This document shows positions 25,634 to 34,700 of a DNA stretch of 64,000 bases, in pieces (within the stretch, counting starts at the first letter, position 1; the number at the start of each line of letters is the position of its first letter). The notes beneath the pieces are model-generated. The model did not search any database and was not told the origin of the DNA. It worked only from the letters and a program-made list of their open reading frames with translations. This stretch comes from an uncultured Acidimicrobiaceae bacterium (GTDB taxonomy: Bacteria; Actinomycetota; Acidimicrobiia; Acidimicrobiales; RAAP-2): positions 1 to 64,000 of the forward strand of contig CALJTY010000042.1 of assembly GCA_937975915.1 (NCBI GenBank), given 5' to 3'. The position numbers and the translations under genes were made by a program.

Positions 25634-27241
25634 ATGACTGAGTTTGAGGACGAGAAACGCCTCAACCGTCAAGACCCTGATGGTCTTTTAAGTTCCTTTT
25701 CAGATCCTGGTGCCGAAGCCATGGGCGCAATGGGTACCGAAGCTGGATCAGACCTCAACTGGTTCATGATGCTTCGTGAGCGAGTTCAAGAACACGCTGC
25801 AAAATCGAGCAAGTACTCCTGGTGGGTACTTTGGTCCCTGCTAGCTGGACTATTCGCACTTAACTTCACGTTTACTGTTTTTATTGTTGCGCTTCCAAGT
25901 GTTGCTTCAGAGTTCCACACAAGTATCAGTGTTCTTTCGTGGACAATGATCGGACCGCTTCTTGCGTACGGTCTCGCAGCCCCACTCTTTGGAAAGACCG
26001 GTGACATTTTTGGCCACCGTCGCCTCTACTTATTTGGATTGATTGGCGCAATGGCTTCTGCAATTTTGACCGCTCTTTCTCACAATGTCGACATGCTGCT
26101 GCTCGCTCGAACGCTCGATGGTATTCAAGGCGCCGCAACTGGAACTGCATCTGGAGCACTTATTAACAGAGTCTTTCGACCAGATGAAAGAGTGAAGGCA
26201 CTCGGATGGTGGTCACTCATTGGAGCCGGTGGGCCAGTAATTGGCGTTTCACTCGGCAGTCCGATAATTGCCGCATTTGGATGGCGTGCACTTTTTTGGT
26301 TCCAATTATTTCTAATTGCCGCAGCGCTCTGCGTGGTCACCTTTGTTCTCCCAAAGCAACGTGGTGATGCGCCCGAAACACAAGCTCAAAAAGCCAAGGC
26401 CCGAAAAGAATTCAAACAAACAGACTGGCTTGGATCATGGTCATTGTCCTTTTCAATCACCGCTCTCATGCTCGGACTTTCACTCGGTCCTATAAAGGGC
26501 TGGACCGCACCACTAACTCTCACTGGTTTCGTCATTGCCACCATCCTCATGGCGTTCTTTATTTACCGACTTAATCATGCGCCACATCCGCTTATTCCGG
26601 CGAAGTATTTCAAACGAAGAAACTTTGCATTTCCAATTGTGATTCGTGCATGTTGCAACTTTGCCTACTTCGGAGCGTTCTTTCTCTTCCCGCTACTTAT
26701 GGAGCAGGGCTATGGGTATTCAGTGCCTCAGGTTGGAGGTCTCTCAATTGCACGTCCAATTACTTTTGCTATCTGCTCTCCAATAGCGGGCTACGTGGCA
26801 ATAAAAATTGGTGAGCGCAGAAGTGTGTTGGGGGGAGCATTTTTTCTAACACTTTCACTCACCATGTTTTCGTTTCTGCAACCGACCACCGGTGCATGGG
26901 TGGTGGCGATTGCCCTCGCACTTTCGGGCTTGGGAATGGGTACTGCGATGCCGTCAAGCTCCGCAGTCATGGCAAACGAAGTGAAGCAGTCGGAGTTTGG
27001 TGTCATGAGTGCGGCACAAATGTTGGCCGTTCAGGTTGGTGAAGTTGCTGGTATTGAAGTTCTCGAAACAGTGCAACAGGGGCTCGTCCACAGTCGTCAC
27101 TTGAATAGTGCGAGCCCGGGTCCGTCTTTACTAGCGACATTCCATTTGCCGTTCCTTATTGGAGCAATTGTCGGGGGCTTTGGACTCATTGCGGCGTTGT
27201 TTATCAGTGACGTCCCAAGAGATAAGCCCAATCTGAAGTAG
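25634..27241 (+). CDS. MFS transporter, DHA2 (EmrB/QacA-like)
   Basis: The 535-residue protein starts with a hydrophilic stretch of about 65 residues, followed by about 14 membrane helices. LFALNFTFTVFIVALPSVAS, then LARTLDGIQGAATGTASGAL (motif C region) and GGPVIGVSLGSPIIAAFGWR are usual for DHA2 drug:H+ antiporters. It probably exports a hydrophobic compound. AGGGGAGAG gives a good ribosome-binding site, and TAGAAT about 35 bases upstream is a plausible -10 box. The long charged N-terminus is unusual for the family. Confidence 0.9.
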   Translation: MTEFEDEKRLNRQDPDGLLSSFSDPGAEAMGAMGTEAGSDLNWFMMLRERVQEHAAKSSKYSWWVLWSLLAGLFALNFTFTVFIVALPSVASEFHTSISVLSWTMIGPLLAYGLAAPLFGKTGDIFGHRRLYLFGLIGAMASAILTALSHNVDMLLLARTLDGIQGAATGTASGALINRVFRPDERVKALGWWSLIGAGGPVIGVSLGSPIIAAFGWRALFWFQLFLIAAALCVVTFVLPKQRGDAPETQAQKAKARKEFKQTDWLGSWSLSFSITALMLGLSLGPIKGWTAPLTLTGFVIATILMAFFIYRLNHAPHPLIPAKYFKRRNFAFPIVIRACCNFAYFGAFFLFPLLMEQGYGYSVPQVGGLSIARPITFAICSPIAGYVAIKIGERRSVLGGAFFLTLSLTMFSFLQPTTGAWVVAIALALSGLGMGTAMPSSSAVMANEVKQSEFGVMSAAQMLAVQVGEVAGIEVLETVQQGLVHSRHLNSASPGPSLLATFHLPFLIGAIVGGFGLIAALFISDVPRDKPNLK

Positions 27242-27267
27242 CTGGTTGCCGGGTAGTCTTTATACCT

Positions 27268-28017
27268 ATGAGCACGCAAATTCACCCCGGATGTGAGTCA
27301 TTTTCAGCCCAAGGATCCCGTCAAGGAGTTCTAGTACTTCACGGCTACGGCGGATCACCTGAATCAGTTTTGTCAGTCGCCAAGATGTGCGCCGCTGCAG
27401 GCTTCAGCGTTGAGTGCCCACGTCTACCTGGACACGGAACTTCGATTGAAGACATGCTTAACTACGGCTTTAGCGACTGGGAAAAAACTTACACCGACAC
27501 CCTCAACGATTTGAAGTCACGTTGTGACGAGGTAATCATCTTTGGCCTCTCCTTTGGTGGATTCATGACCGCCTACTTGGCGCAGCGCAATCCCGATGTA
27601 AAGGCAGTTGTGTTTGTTAACCCATGGATCATTCCTCACGATGCTTCTCTTATTGAGCTCGCAAAGGGCGCCGTTGATGGTGGCGTCTTCACTATGGAGA
27701 GCATGGTCACCGACCCACGAGTTCCAAATGGAATTGAATTTGGTTACGCGGAAACCAACATCAAGGGTTTTGTAGAAATCTCTGAACTCATTCCAACTGC
27801 GCTTGATGTTTCAAAAATTAAAGTCCCTGCGCTTCTCTTTTCGAGTCGTGAGGACTACACATTGCCAGTTGCTAATGGTGACGCTCTTGTCGCTAACTAC
27901 GGTGGGAGCATCGAGCGCATTTGGATGGAAAATTCTTCACACGTTGCAACTATGGACGTTGACAAAGACTTGATTGAGTCAAAGACTCTTGAATTTCTTA
28001 AGAAGGTTTTTGCGTGA
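27268..28017 (+). CDS. Alpha/beta hydrolase (carboxylesterase/monoacylglycerol lipase-like)
   Basis: The 249-residue protein has the oxyanion segment VLVLHGYGGSPESV, the nucleophile elbow GLSFGGFM (catalytic Ser), an Asp in SSREDYTLP and a His in NSSHVATMD. The size and motifs match the Est30-type carboxylesterases and monoacylglycerol lipases. The substrate is probably a short- to medium-chain ester. The TGA stop overlaps the GTG start of gatC (GTGA), so this gene is the first of the gatCAB operon here. TAGTCT lies eight bases before the ATG as a possible -10 box. Confidence 0.9.
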   Translation: MSTQIHPGCESFSAQGSRQGVLVLHGYGGSPESVLSVAKMCAAAGFSVECPRLPGHGTSIEDMLNYGFSDWEKTYTDTLNDLKSRCDEVIIFGLSFGGFMTAYLAQRNPDVKAVVFVNPWIIPHDASLIELAKGAVDGGVFTMESMVTDPRVPNGIEFGYAETNIKGFVEISELIPTALDVSKIKVPALLFSSREDYTLPVANGDALVANYGGSIERIWMENSSHVATMDVDKDLIESKTLEFLKKVFA

Positions 28018-28316
28018 GCTCACCGTTAAGTCGCGACGATGTCGCGAAAGTTGCAAAGCTCGCTCGACTTCGTCTTACTGAGGAAGAGCTCACAACGTTC
28101 ACTGGACAGCTCAGTGGCGTCTTAGAGCACGCCAACGACATGAACTCGCTTGACTTAAGTGCATTAGAGCCAACTTCGAATCCGTTCGGGTTGACGAACG
28201 TGACCAGAGAAGACGTGATTTGGAAGAGTCTTGACCGAGAAGCAGTGCTCGCTGAAGCACCAGATGCCCAGGACGGCCGGTTCGCAGTTCCTCGTATTCT
28301 CGGAGAAGCACCGTGA
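28014..28316 (+). CDS. gatC: Asp-tRNA(Asn)/Glu-tRNA(Gln) amidotransferase subunit C
   Basis: The 100-residue protein begins SSPLSRDDVAKVAKLARLRL, the GatC signature, and ends with DAQDGRFAVPRILGE. GatC holds GatA and GatB together in the amidotransferase that converts mis-charged Glu-tRNA(Gln) or Asp-tRNA(Asn) to the correct form. It has a GTG start overlapping the upstream hydrolase, and its stop overlaps gatA. Confidence 0.97.
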   Translation: MSSPLSRDDVAKVAKLARLRLTEEELTTFTGQLSGVLEHANDMNSLDLSALEPTSNPFGLTNVTREDVIWKSLDREAVLAEAPDAQDGRFAVPRILGEAP

Positions 28317-29734
28317 AGTCAGCCGTTGAAATCGCTAATGACGTTCAGACTGGTGCGACAACTGCAGTTGCGCAGCTCGAAGCTTCGTATGCGGCAATTG
28401 AAGCTCGGAACGCTGAATTAAACGTATTCCTTCATCTTGATAAAGATGGTGCTCGCAAAATCGCTGAGGCTGTTGACGCCCGTGTTGCGGCTGGCGAAAA
28501 GGTTGGCCCGCTAGCGGGTGTGCCGATTGCTATTAAGGACAACCTTTGCCAGACGGGCATTCCAACAACGTGTTCATCAAAGATTCTTGAAGGCTGGAAG
28601 CCACCATATAACGCAACTGTTATTGACCGTTTGGTGGCGGCGGGCGCTGTGCCAGTGGGAAAAACAAATCTCGATGAGTTCGCCATGGGATCTTCAACAG
28701 AGAACTCTGCGTTTGGTCCTACTCGCAACCCTCTAGACCCCTCACGAGTTCCAGGTGGTTCAAGTGGTGGATCTGCAGCAGCAGTTGCAGGTGACATGAC
28801 TTCAATTTCTCTGGGATCTGACACTGGTGGATCTATTCGCCAACCCGCTGCGTTCTGCGGAATTGTTGGCATGAAGCCAACGTACGGACTTGTTTCTCGT
28901 TACGGCCTTATTGCTTTCGCGAGTTCACTCGACCAGATTGGTCCATTTTCTAAAACCGTGATGGATTCAGCAGTGCTGCTGGAAGCAATCGCAGGTCATG
29001 ACCCCCTCGACTCGACGTCACTTCCAGAACCATCACCTTCGCTCGTTAGTCATGTCAACGATGGAGTGGCAGGCAAGCGCATTGGGCTTGTTAAAGAGCT
29101 CTACGAAGGCGCAGATGAAAGTGTCGTCAACGCTGTGATGGGTGCTGTCGCAGTTCTTAAAGAAGCCGGCGCAGAAATCGTGGAGCTTTCAATTCCAGAA
29201 CTTCGACTCGGACTCAGTGCGTATTACCTCATTGCCCCAGCAGAAGCCTCATCAAACCTTGCTCGCTTTGACGGTGTGAGATTTGGTCTTCGTGTTGATG
29301 GAGAAGACGTAACCGCGATGATGGAAGCAACTCGAACTGCAGGATTTGGCGCTGAAGTGAAGCGTCGCATCATGCTTGGAACATATGCCCTTAGCGCTGG
29401 GTACTACGACGCGTATTACGGTCAGGCTTTGAAGGTTCGAACCTTAACTATTAATGCCTTTAAGAAGGCTTATGCGCAGGCCGACATGCTTATTGGTGCA
29501 ACAACGCCTGGTGTGGCGTTCAAATTCGGGGCCAAGTCAGACCCTATGGAAATGTATTTAAACGATGTTTTTACTATTCCAACAAACCTGGCCGGCGACC
29601 CTGCAGTGTCTGTTTCATTCGGCAAGGGCGAAGAAAATCTCCCCATCGGCGTTCAGTTGCTTGGCCCGGGCAGGAGCGAAGCATCACTCTATGCAGCAGC
29701 ACGCGTTCTAGAGATTGCGGATGGTAGGTCATGA
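28313..29734 (+). CDS. gatA: Asp-tRNA(Asn)/Glu-tRNA(Gln) amidotransferase subunit A
   Basis: The 473-residue amidase-signature protein shows the catalytic Lys in GVPIAIKDNLC, the Gly/Ser-rich core GGSSGGSAAAVA (cis-Ser) and the nucleophile Ser in SDTGGSIRQPAAFCG. It releases ammonia from glutamine for GatB. The start overlaps the gatC stop (GTGA) and the stop overlaps gatB (ATGA). The length is normal. Confidence 0.98.
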   Translation: MKSAVEIANDVQTGATTAVAQLEASYAAIEARNAELNVFLHLDKDGARKIAEAVDARVAAGEKVGPLAGVPIAIKDNLCQTGIPTTCSSKILEGWKPPYNATVIDRLVAAGAVPVGKTNLDEFAMGSSTENSAFGPTRNPLDPSRVPGGSSGGSAAAVAGDMTSISLGSDTGGSIRQPAAFCGIVGMKPTYGLVSRYGLIAFASSLDQIGPFSKTVMDSAVLLEAIAGHDPLDSTSLPEPSPSLVSHVNDGVAGKRIGLVKELYEGADESVVNAVMGAVAVLKEAGAEIVELSIPELRLGLSAYYLIAPAEASSNLARFDGVRFGLRVDGEDVTAMMEATRTAGFGAEVKRRIMLGTYALSAGYYDAYYGQALKVRTLTINAFKKAYAQADMLIGATTPGVAFKFGAKSDPMEMYLNDVFTIPTNLAGDPAVSVSFGKGEENLPIGVQLLGPGRSEASLYAAARVLEIADGRS

Positions 29735-31158
29735 CGTTGCCTGAAGGATGGGAACTAGTTGTAGGAATGGAAGTTCACACCGAACTTCTCACTAAGTCGA
29801 AGTTGTTCTGTGGTTGCGAGAATCACTTTGGATCAGAGCCAAATACAAACATCTGTCCAATCTGCTTGGGACTTCCTGGCTCACTGCCAGTGCTCAACAA
29901 GGACGCCGTGGAACTAGCAATGCGTATTGGAATGGCGCTTAACTGCACAATTGCGCCAAGCACCTTTCACCGCAAGAACTATTTCTACCCTGACCAGTCC
30001 AAGGACTACCAGATCAGTCAGTACGACCTTCCTATTAACTCAAATGGGTTTCTGAACTTGCCTGATGGATCACAAGTGACCATTGAGCGTGCTCACATGG
30101 AAGAAGACACTGGAAAGTCAACTCACCTTGGTGGTTCAGGACGCCTTGCTGGTGCGGATCGTTCACTCGTTGACTACAACCGATGCGGTGTTCCACTCGT
30201 AGAAATTGTTTCTGGTCCTGACATCAGGTCTTCAGAACAAGCTCGTGCGTACGCCGCAGAGCTTCGAGGAATTCTTATTGCAACTGGCGCTTCTGACGGC
30301 AGGCTCGAAGAGGGATCAATGCGCTTTGATGCCAATGTGTCAGTTCGAAAGACCGGCGACCCGTTAGGAACGCGTTGTGAAATTAAAAACCTCAACTCTC
30401 TACGATCGTTGCAGCGTGCCATTGACTACGAGGCAGCTCGCCAGGTTGAACTAATTCTTGAAGGTGGCACTGTTCGCCAAGAAACACGCCACTGGGATGA
30501 AGGGCTCGGAGAAACTTCAACGCTTCGAGTGAAAGAAGACGCTGAGGATTACCGATATTTCCGCGAACCAGATCTCACGGAACTCGTTCCAGATCAGCCA
30601 TGGCAAGACCGTGTTCGAGCTGCCCTTCCACCAATGCCTGCTGCTCGTAGGGCGAAGTTGCTCGAACGAATTCCGGGAGCGACCAAGGCGCAAGAAGATG
30701 CAGTTGCTGTAGTTATTGACCTTGACCTGGAAGGATATGTGAACGCTGCAGCAGATGCTGGCGCAGAGATCGCGATTGCGGTGTCTCGTGCTGCGAACGA
30801 ACTGGCAGCCGGTATCGATACGTTGAGCAACCTCACTACTGATGCCTTCACTCAGACAGTACTCATGGAAGCAAAGGGTGAACTCTCTGCAACGCAGTCA
30901 AAGGTTGTCCTTGGCGAGCTTTTGGCAAATGGGGGAGACCCAAAGAAGATTGCCGCTGAAAAAGGTTTTGAGCAAATGTCGAGCGATTCACTTGGCGCAA
31001 CAATTGATGACATTATTTCCAAGAACCCAGACGAATGGCAGCGATACAAGGATGGCGACGACAAATTGTCACAGTTCTTTGTGGGCCAAGCAATGAAGCA
31101 AACGCAAGGAAAAGCTAATGGAAAAGCTGTCATTGCTGAGTTGCAACTCCGCAAATAA
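29731..31158 (+). CDS. gatB: Asp-tRNA(Asn)/Glu-tRNA(Gln) amidotransferase subunit B
   Basis: The 475-residue protein has the catalytic cradle (VVGMEVHTELLTKSKLFCGC, CPICLGLPGSLPVLN, FYPDQSKDYQISQYDLPI) and the C-terminal helical and YqeY-like tail domains. GatB activates the tRNA-bound Glu or Asp with ATP and amidates it. It is the last gene of the gatCAB unit. No terminator is evident downstream. Confidence 0.98.
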   Translation: MTLPEGWELVVGMEVHTELLTKSKLFCGCENHFGSEPNTNICPICLGLPGSLPVLNKDAVELAMRIGMALNCTIAPSTFHRKNYFYPDQSKDYQISQYDLPINSNGFLNLPDGSQVTIERAHMEEDTGKSTHLGGSGRLAGADRSLVDYNRCGVPLVEIVSGPDIRSSEQARAYAAELRGILIATGASDGRLEEGSMRFDANVSVRKTGDPLGTRCEIKNLNSLRSLQRAIDYEAARQVELILEGGTVRQETRHWDEGLGETSTLRVKEDAEDYRYFREPDLTELVPDQPWQDRVRAALPPMPAARRAKLLERIPGATKAQEDAVAVVIDLDLEGYVNAAADAGAEIAIAVSRAANELAAGIDTLSNLTTDAFTQTVLMEAKGELSATQSKVVLGELLANGGDPKKIAAEKGFEQMSSDSLGATIDDIISKNPDEWQRYKDGDDKLSQFFVGQAMKQTQGKANGKAVIAELQLRK

Positions 31159-31207
31159 CTCTCTTGTGTAGTAAACAAAGAAGTAACTATTTAGAAAGTT
31201 GCAACTC

Positions 31208-31498
31208 ATGGAATCTATGACTCTTACTTTTAATTGCCTGCCAGAAACAGGTGTATTTCTTCTCGCTGGACTCGCCGATAGTCTCGCGGATACTCGCGCC
31301 TTCAAGGGTTGCATCTCAGTAGAAGTGTTCACTGATGCAGAAAATCCAGACACAATTGTTCTCATCGAAAAATGGGAGAAAAAAGAAGACCAGGCTGCCT
31401 ACATGGCATGGCGAATTGAAACTGGAATGATGGAAGCTATTGCACCAATTATGGCTTCAGAGCCAAAAACAACTTGGCTAACTCCACACACTATTTAA
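31208..31498 (+). CDS. ABM (antibiotic biosynthesis monooxygenase-like) domain protein
   Basis: The protein has about 96 residues and the pattern of a dimeric alpha/beta-barrel ABM domain: ADSLADTRAFKGCISVEVFT, then DTIVLIEKWEKKEDQAAYMA. Such domains act as small oxygenases, heme-degrading enzymes or quinone-modifying enzymes, and many have no known role. The start is uncertain. ATG 31208 and ATG 31217 are in frame, with TTG 31199 upstream, and none has a clear ribosome-binding site. It lies between gatB and an MFS exporter. Confidence 0.8.
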   Translation: MESMTLTFNCLPETGVFLLAGLADSLADTRAFKGCISVEVFTDAENPDTIVLIEKWEKKEDQAAYMAWRIETGMMEAIAPIMASEPKTTWLTPHTI

Positions 31499-31557
31499 AG
31501 CGCCCGAATTCACCTCTCAGCAATTAGGCTTGGAGCAACTCTTTTAAGGAATTTTAA

Positions 31558-33078
31558 ATGTCCGATGCTTCCGCAAATAATGTTGTTCACGCCGAAACTC
31601 AAGATCCAAGACGTTGGTTTGCGCTGCTTGTAATTGGTATTGCCACTTTGATGGTGGTTCTGGACAGCTCAATCGTAAATGTCGCGCTTCCTCATGCCGC
31701 GTTGCCTAAGTCGCTCGGTGGGCTTGGAATTGCTCCAAAGGACTATCAGTGGGCGGTTACTTCTTACACCCTTACTTTTGGAGGCTTTCTTCTCCTCGGT
31801 GGTCGCATTGGTGACTACATGGGAAGAAAGAAAGCATTCCTAATTGGTCTACTGGGTTTTGCATTCGCATCATTATTGGGTGGGCTTGCGCAATCTGAAG
31901 GAATGCTCTTCAGCGCCCGTGCTCTTCAAGGCGTGTTTGGGGCACTATTGGCCCCAGCTGCGCTGTCACTTATTTCAGTAACTTTTACTGACTCCAAAGA
32001 ACGCGCTAAAGCATTCGCAGTGTATGGAGCTCTTTCGGGTGTTGGCGCTGCAATTGGACTCATTGCAGGTGGTCTACTTACGCAGTATCTCTCGTGGCGT
32101 TGGTGCATGTTCGTGAACACACCAATGGCACTAATTGCACTATTTCTTGCAATTCCAAATGTTAAAGAATCCAAAGTAGAAGGCAATCCCCACTACGACG
32201 TTCCAGGCGCTCTTACTGCAACCGCTGGAATGCTTAGCGTGGTCTACGGAGTTTCGAAAGCAGCAGTTGATGGATGGGGCGCAACGTCTGCTTGGCCTTA
32301 CATGGCGCTAGGTGCCGCGCTGCTTGCATTTTTCTTTATTCTTGAAAGTCGCGTCAAGCAGCCGCTTCTGCCACTGCGACTTCTTTCGAACCGAGTCCGT
32401 GCAGGTGCGTACATTGCACAATTGTTTGTTGCACTAGGTCTTTTTGGAATGTTCTTGTGGATTACATTTTTCTTCCAGCGAATTAATGAATTCAGCCCTT
32501 TAAAGAGTGGCCTTCTGTTCCTGCCGTTCTCACTCTCTGTAATTATTTCCGCTGGTTCTGTAAGTAAATTGCTCCCTAAGTACGGCCCCCGTCTTTTGGC
32601 AACCATTGGTGCGCTTATGGGTAGCTCAGGACTTTTCTATCTTTCATTTATCAAACCAGATAGTTCATACCTAGGTCACGTCATGCCAGCGATGATTATT
32701 GCTGCGTTGGGTATGGGAATGGTCTTCGTTTCGGTCTCATCTACTGGGTTGTTCAACATTCAACCTCAAGACACTGGTGCTGCATCAGCGGTAATTTCTG
32801 CTGCGGGACAACTCGGTGGATCCTTCGGAACTGCCATTCAAAATACGATTGCTGTTTCAAGTGCAAGTGCATTTATTGCGAGTCAGCTCCACCATCCAAC
32901 TATGGAGTTCACAAGCAAGGTGGCACTTCTAAATGCCGCGAGTGTTCATGGCTACGACATGGCGCTGCGATTCGGATCATTGATGGTTTTCCTGGCAGCC
33001 GTTTCTTTCTACACCCTGGCGAACATTGACCGCCATCACCTAGGTCAGCACGATGAGGCTCCAGCGTCTTCGCATTAA
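31558..33078 (+). CDS. MFS transporter, DHA2 (EmrB/QacA-like)
   Basis: The 506-residue protein has about 14 helices. LMVVLDSSIVNVALPHAALP is motif D1, GGRIGDYMGRKKAFLIGLLG is the motif A loop, and ALQGVFGALLAPAALSLISV is the motif C region of 14-TM drug exporters. TAAGGAATTTTAA precedes the ATG. It probably exports a hydrophobic or cationic compound. The second such exporter in the window, at 25.6 kb, is not closely similar by eye. Confidence 0.92.
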   Translation: MSDASANNVVHAETQDPRRWFALLVIGIATLMVVLDSSIVNVALPHAALPKSLGGLGIAPKDYQWAVTSYTLTFGGFLLLGGRIGDYMGRKKAFLIGLLGFAFASLLGGLAQSEGMLFSARALQGVFGALLAPAALSLISVTFTDSKERAKAFAVYGALSGVGAAIGLIAGGLLTQYLSWRWCMFVNTPMALIALFLAIPNVKESKVEGNPHYDVPGALTATAGMLSVVYGVSKAAVDGWGATSAWPYMALGAALLAFFFILESRVKQPLLPLRLLSNRVRAGAYIAQLFVALGLFGMFLWITFFFQRINEFSPLKSGLLFLPFSLSVIISAGSVSKLLPKYGPRLLATIGALMGSSGLFYLSFIKPDSSYLGHVMPAMIIAALGMGMVFVSVSSTGLFNIQPQDTGAASAVISAAGQLGGSFGTAIQNTIAVSSASAFIASQLHHPTMEFTSKVALLNAASVHGYDMALRFGSLMVFLAAVSFYTLANIDRHHLGQHDEAPASSH

Positions 33079-33178
33079 CGGTTGAAATTACGACCATTTC
33101 ATAGTCAATTCTGAAGTTCTTCTCTGCTTGGTAGGCATCGTCTATCGTTAGACAAATAGTGGAACTTGGGAGCCAATT

Positions 33179-34450
33179 ATGAAGAAAAAAATTAGTCTCA
33201 TACTGCTGAGTGTCGGACTTTTTTCAACCTTGATTCCGATCGCTACGGCAACAAGTGCCACCAACCCTTCTGCTAACTCTTCTTGTGCCACGAAGGGGCA
33301 AGTCGTTGTGTATTCAAACATGAAGTACACATGCGTACTTTCTGGCAAGAAACTTGTTTGGAGTGCAGGCGTCAAAGTGAGTGCCTTGCCCACCACCACA
33401 ACCTCACAAGTTTCAACCACCACCATTGCCAATGAAGCCTCTGTCTACACCGCCTCAATGACTAAGCCACATCAACCAGTGGGACAAAATGGTGGCAAAG
33501 ATGACTATCGATGCTTTTTGATTGATCCAAAAATTGCAATGGATGTGTACGTAACCTCTGTTCAATTTATTCCGCAACAACGTCCGTTTGTTCACCACGC
33601 ATTGTTTTGGACTGTCGGTGCGAGCTCGATCCCTACATATAAGAAACTCGATGACAACGGCAATGGCTGGTCATGCTTCGGAGGCGTGACAACTGACTCT
33701 TCCACTGCAGACATTGCTTCAACGCTTGCCGGGTGGGCGCCGGGCCGACCAGTTGATGCCTGGCCGGCTGGTTATGGCACGCAGGTCAATAAGGGCGACC
33801 AAATTGTTATGCAGGTGCACTACAACTTGCTCGCTGCACTTGGTGGCTCGGTCCCTGCTGATCAGTCAAAAGTTTTAGTAACCGCAGTACCGGCATCGCT
33901 GAACTCACTGCAACCACTTTTTGGTGAGGCGTTCGCCGCTCCGGTTGAGTTGGCTTGCCCACCTGGTGTTACCGCACCACTGTGCGATAGATCTAATGCG
34001 CTTGCCGACCTAGTTGCAAGAACTGGTTCGAAAGCTGCGAAAGTTGAAGGCCAATTACTTTTGGCGTGTGGTCAAGACTTCTTAAAACCAGTCGCAAGTT
34101 TGACCTCTTCGTGCGACAGACGAATTGGACAAAGTGAGACGGTGATTCAGGCTGGTGCACACATGCACTTGACCGGAACGCGTCTCCAGCTGATACTTAA
34201 CCCTGGAACAGCAAGACAACAGACTTTGCTCGACAGCAATCCATTCGACTTTGATAATCAAGCACCAGTGACACTGCCAAAGCCTGTTCCGGTTAAGGCT
34301 GGAGACGTTGTGCGAATTGTTTGTACGTACAATCCGGGACTTCACCTTCTCATCCCACAACTCCAGCAACTTCCATGGCGCTACGTCATCTGGGGCGATG
34401 GGTCTTCAGACGAGATGTGCCTCGGATCGCTACGGGTGACGCGTCCTTAG
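33179..34450 (+). CDS. Secreted PHM/DBH-like type II copper monooxygenase
   Basis: The 423-residue protein has a signal peptide (residues 1-24, KKK then a hydrophobic core). A small Cys domain (CATKGQVVVYSNMKYTCV) and a Thr-rich linker near 70-83 follow, then two domains matching the ascorbate-dependent copper monooxygenases. All six copper ligands have counterparts. His139-His140 (FVHHALFW) and His214 (MQVHYN) fit CuH, while His328-x-His330 (GAHMHLTGT) and Met413 (SSDEMCLG) fit CuM. At least eight further cysteines could form disulfides. Known members hydroxylate peptidyl-glycine or dopamine. The bacterial substrate is unknown. It precedes the phosphonate cassette, but no functional link is shown. 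Confidence 0.8.
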   Translation: MKKKISLILLSVGLFSTLIPIATATSATNPSANSSCATKGQVVVYSNMKYTCVLSGKKLVWSAGVKVSALPTTTTSQVSTTTIANEASVYTASMTKPHQPVGQNGGKDDYRCFLIDPKIAMDVYVTSVQFIPQQRPFVHHALFWTVGASSIPTYKKLDDNGNGWSCFGGVTTDSSTADIASTLAGWAPGRPVDAWPAGYGTQVNKGDQIVMQVHYNLLAALGGSVPADQSKVLVTAVPASLNSLQPLFGEAFAAPVELACPPGVTAPLCDRSNALADLVARTGSKAAKVEGQLLLACGQDFLKPVASLTSSCDRRIGQSETVIQAGAHMHLTGTRLQLILNPGTARQQTLLDSNPFDFDNQAPVTLPKPVPVKAGDVVRIVCTYNPGLHLLIPQLQQLPWRYVIWGDGSSDEMCLGSLRVTRP

Positions 34451-34482
34451 AACTATTTTGTAGTTCTCCAGGTGACAAACGA

Positions 34483-34488
34483 TAAGGT
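34483..34488 (+). promoter_or_regulatory. -10 box (TAAGGT) of the Cys/His mini-protein gene
   Basis: TAAGGT lies exactly six bases before GTG at 34495. TTGTAG at 34459-34464 is a possible -35 with an 18-bp spacer. Confidence 0.45.
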
Positions 34489-34494
34489 TTACGC

Positions 34495-34638
34495 GTGTCA
34501 TATAGATGTAGTTACTGCCAAAAACGCCACAGTACGGTGAATGAAGGACGGGCATGTAAGTTGCACTTTCACGAGCAATCAAGGGTTTTGCACCTGCCAC
34601 TTCAATTTCAAAAAAATGAAGGCCGGTCAAAAAAGTAA
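34495..34638 (+). CDS. Cys/His mini-protein (47 residues), possible zinc finger
   Basis: The reading frame from GTG 34495 to TAA 34638 encodes 47 residues. It begins SYRCSYCQKRHSTVNEG and continues RACKLHFHEQSR. The CxxC pair with a later Cys and several His could make one zinc site. The rest is basic with no membrane segment. Support comes from that motif and from a -10/-35 pair spaced for a leaderless start. No family is recognised. It fills most of the 250-bp gap between the copper protein and the dioxygenase. Confidence 0.45.
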   Translation: MSYRCSYCQKRHSTVNEGRACKLHFHEQSRVLHLPLQFQKNEGRSKK

Positions 34639-34688
34639 TACTTACCTTACGTTCACCGTTCTGCCGGCATCCGTTAAGAATTGCTTTG

Positions 34689-34694
34689 TAGGAT
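34689..34694 (+). promoter_or_regulatory. -10 box (TAGGAT) of the phosphonate cassette
   Basis: TAGGAT followed by exactly six bases and ATG at 34701. This suggests the three-gene operon is transcribed from its own leaderless promoter. Confidence 0.5.
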
Positions 34695-34700
34695 AAACGT

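Noticed and set aside
34430..34630. Minus-strand frame of 66 codons in the gap before the dioxygenase
   Set aside because: It has no recognisable motif or start signal and overlaps the better supported plus-strand Cys/His frame.
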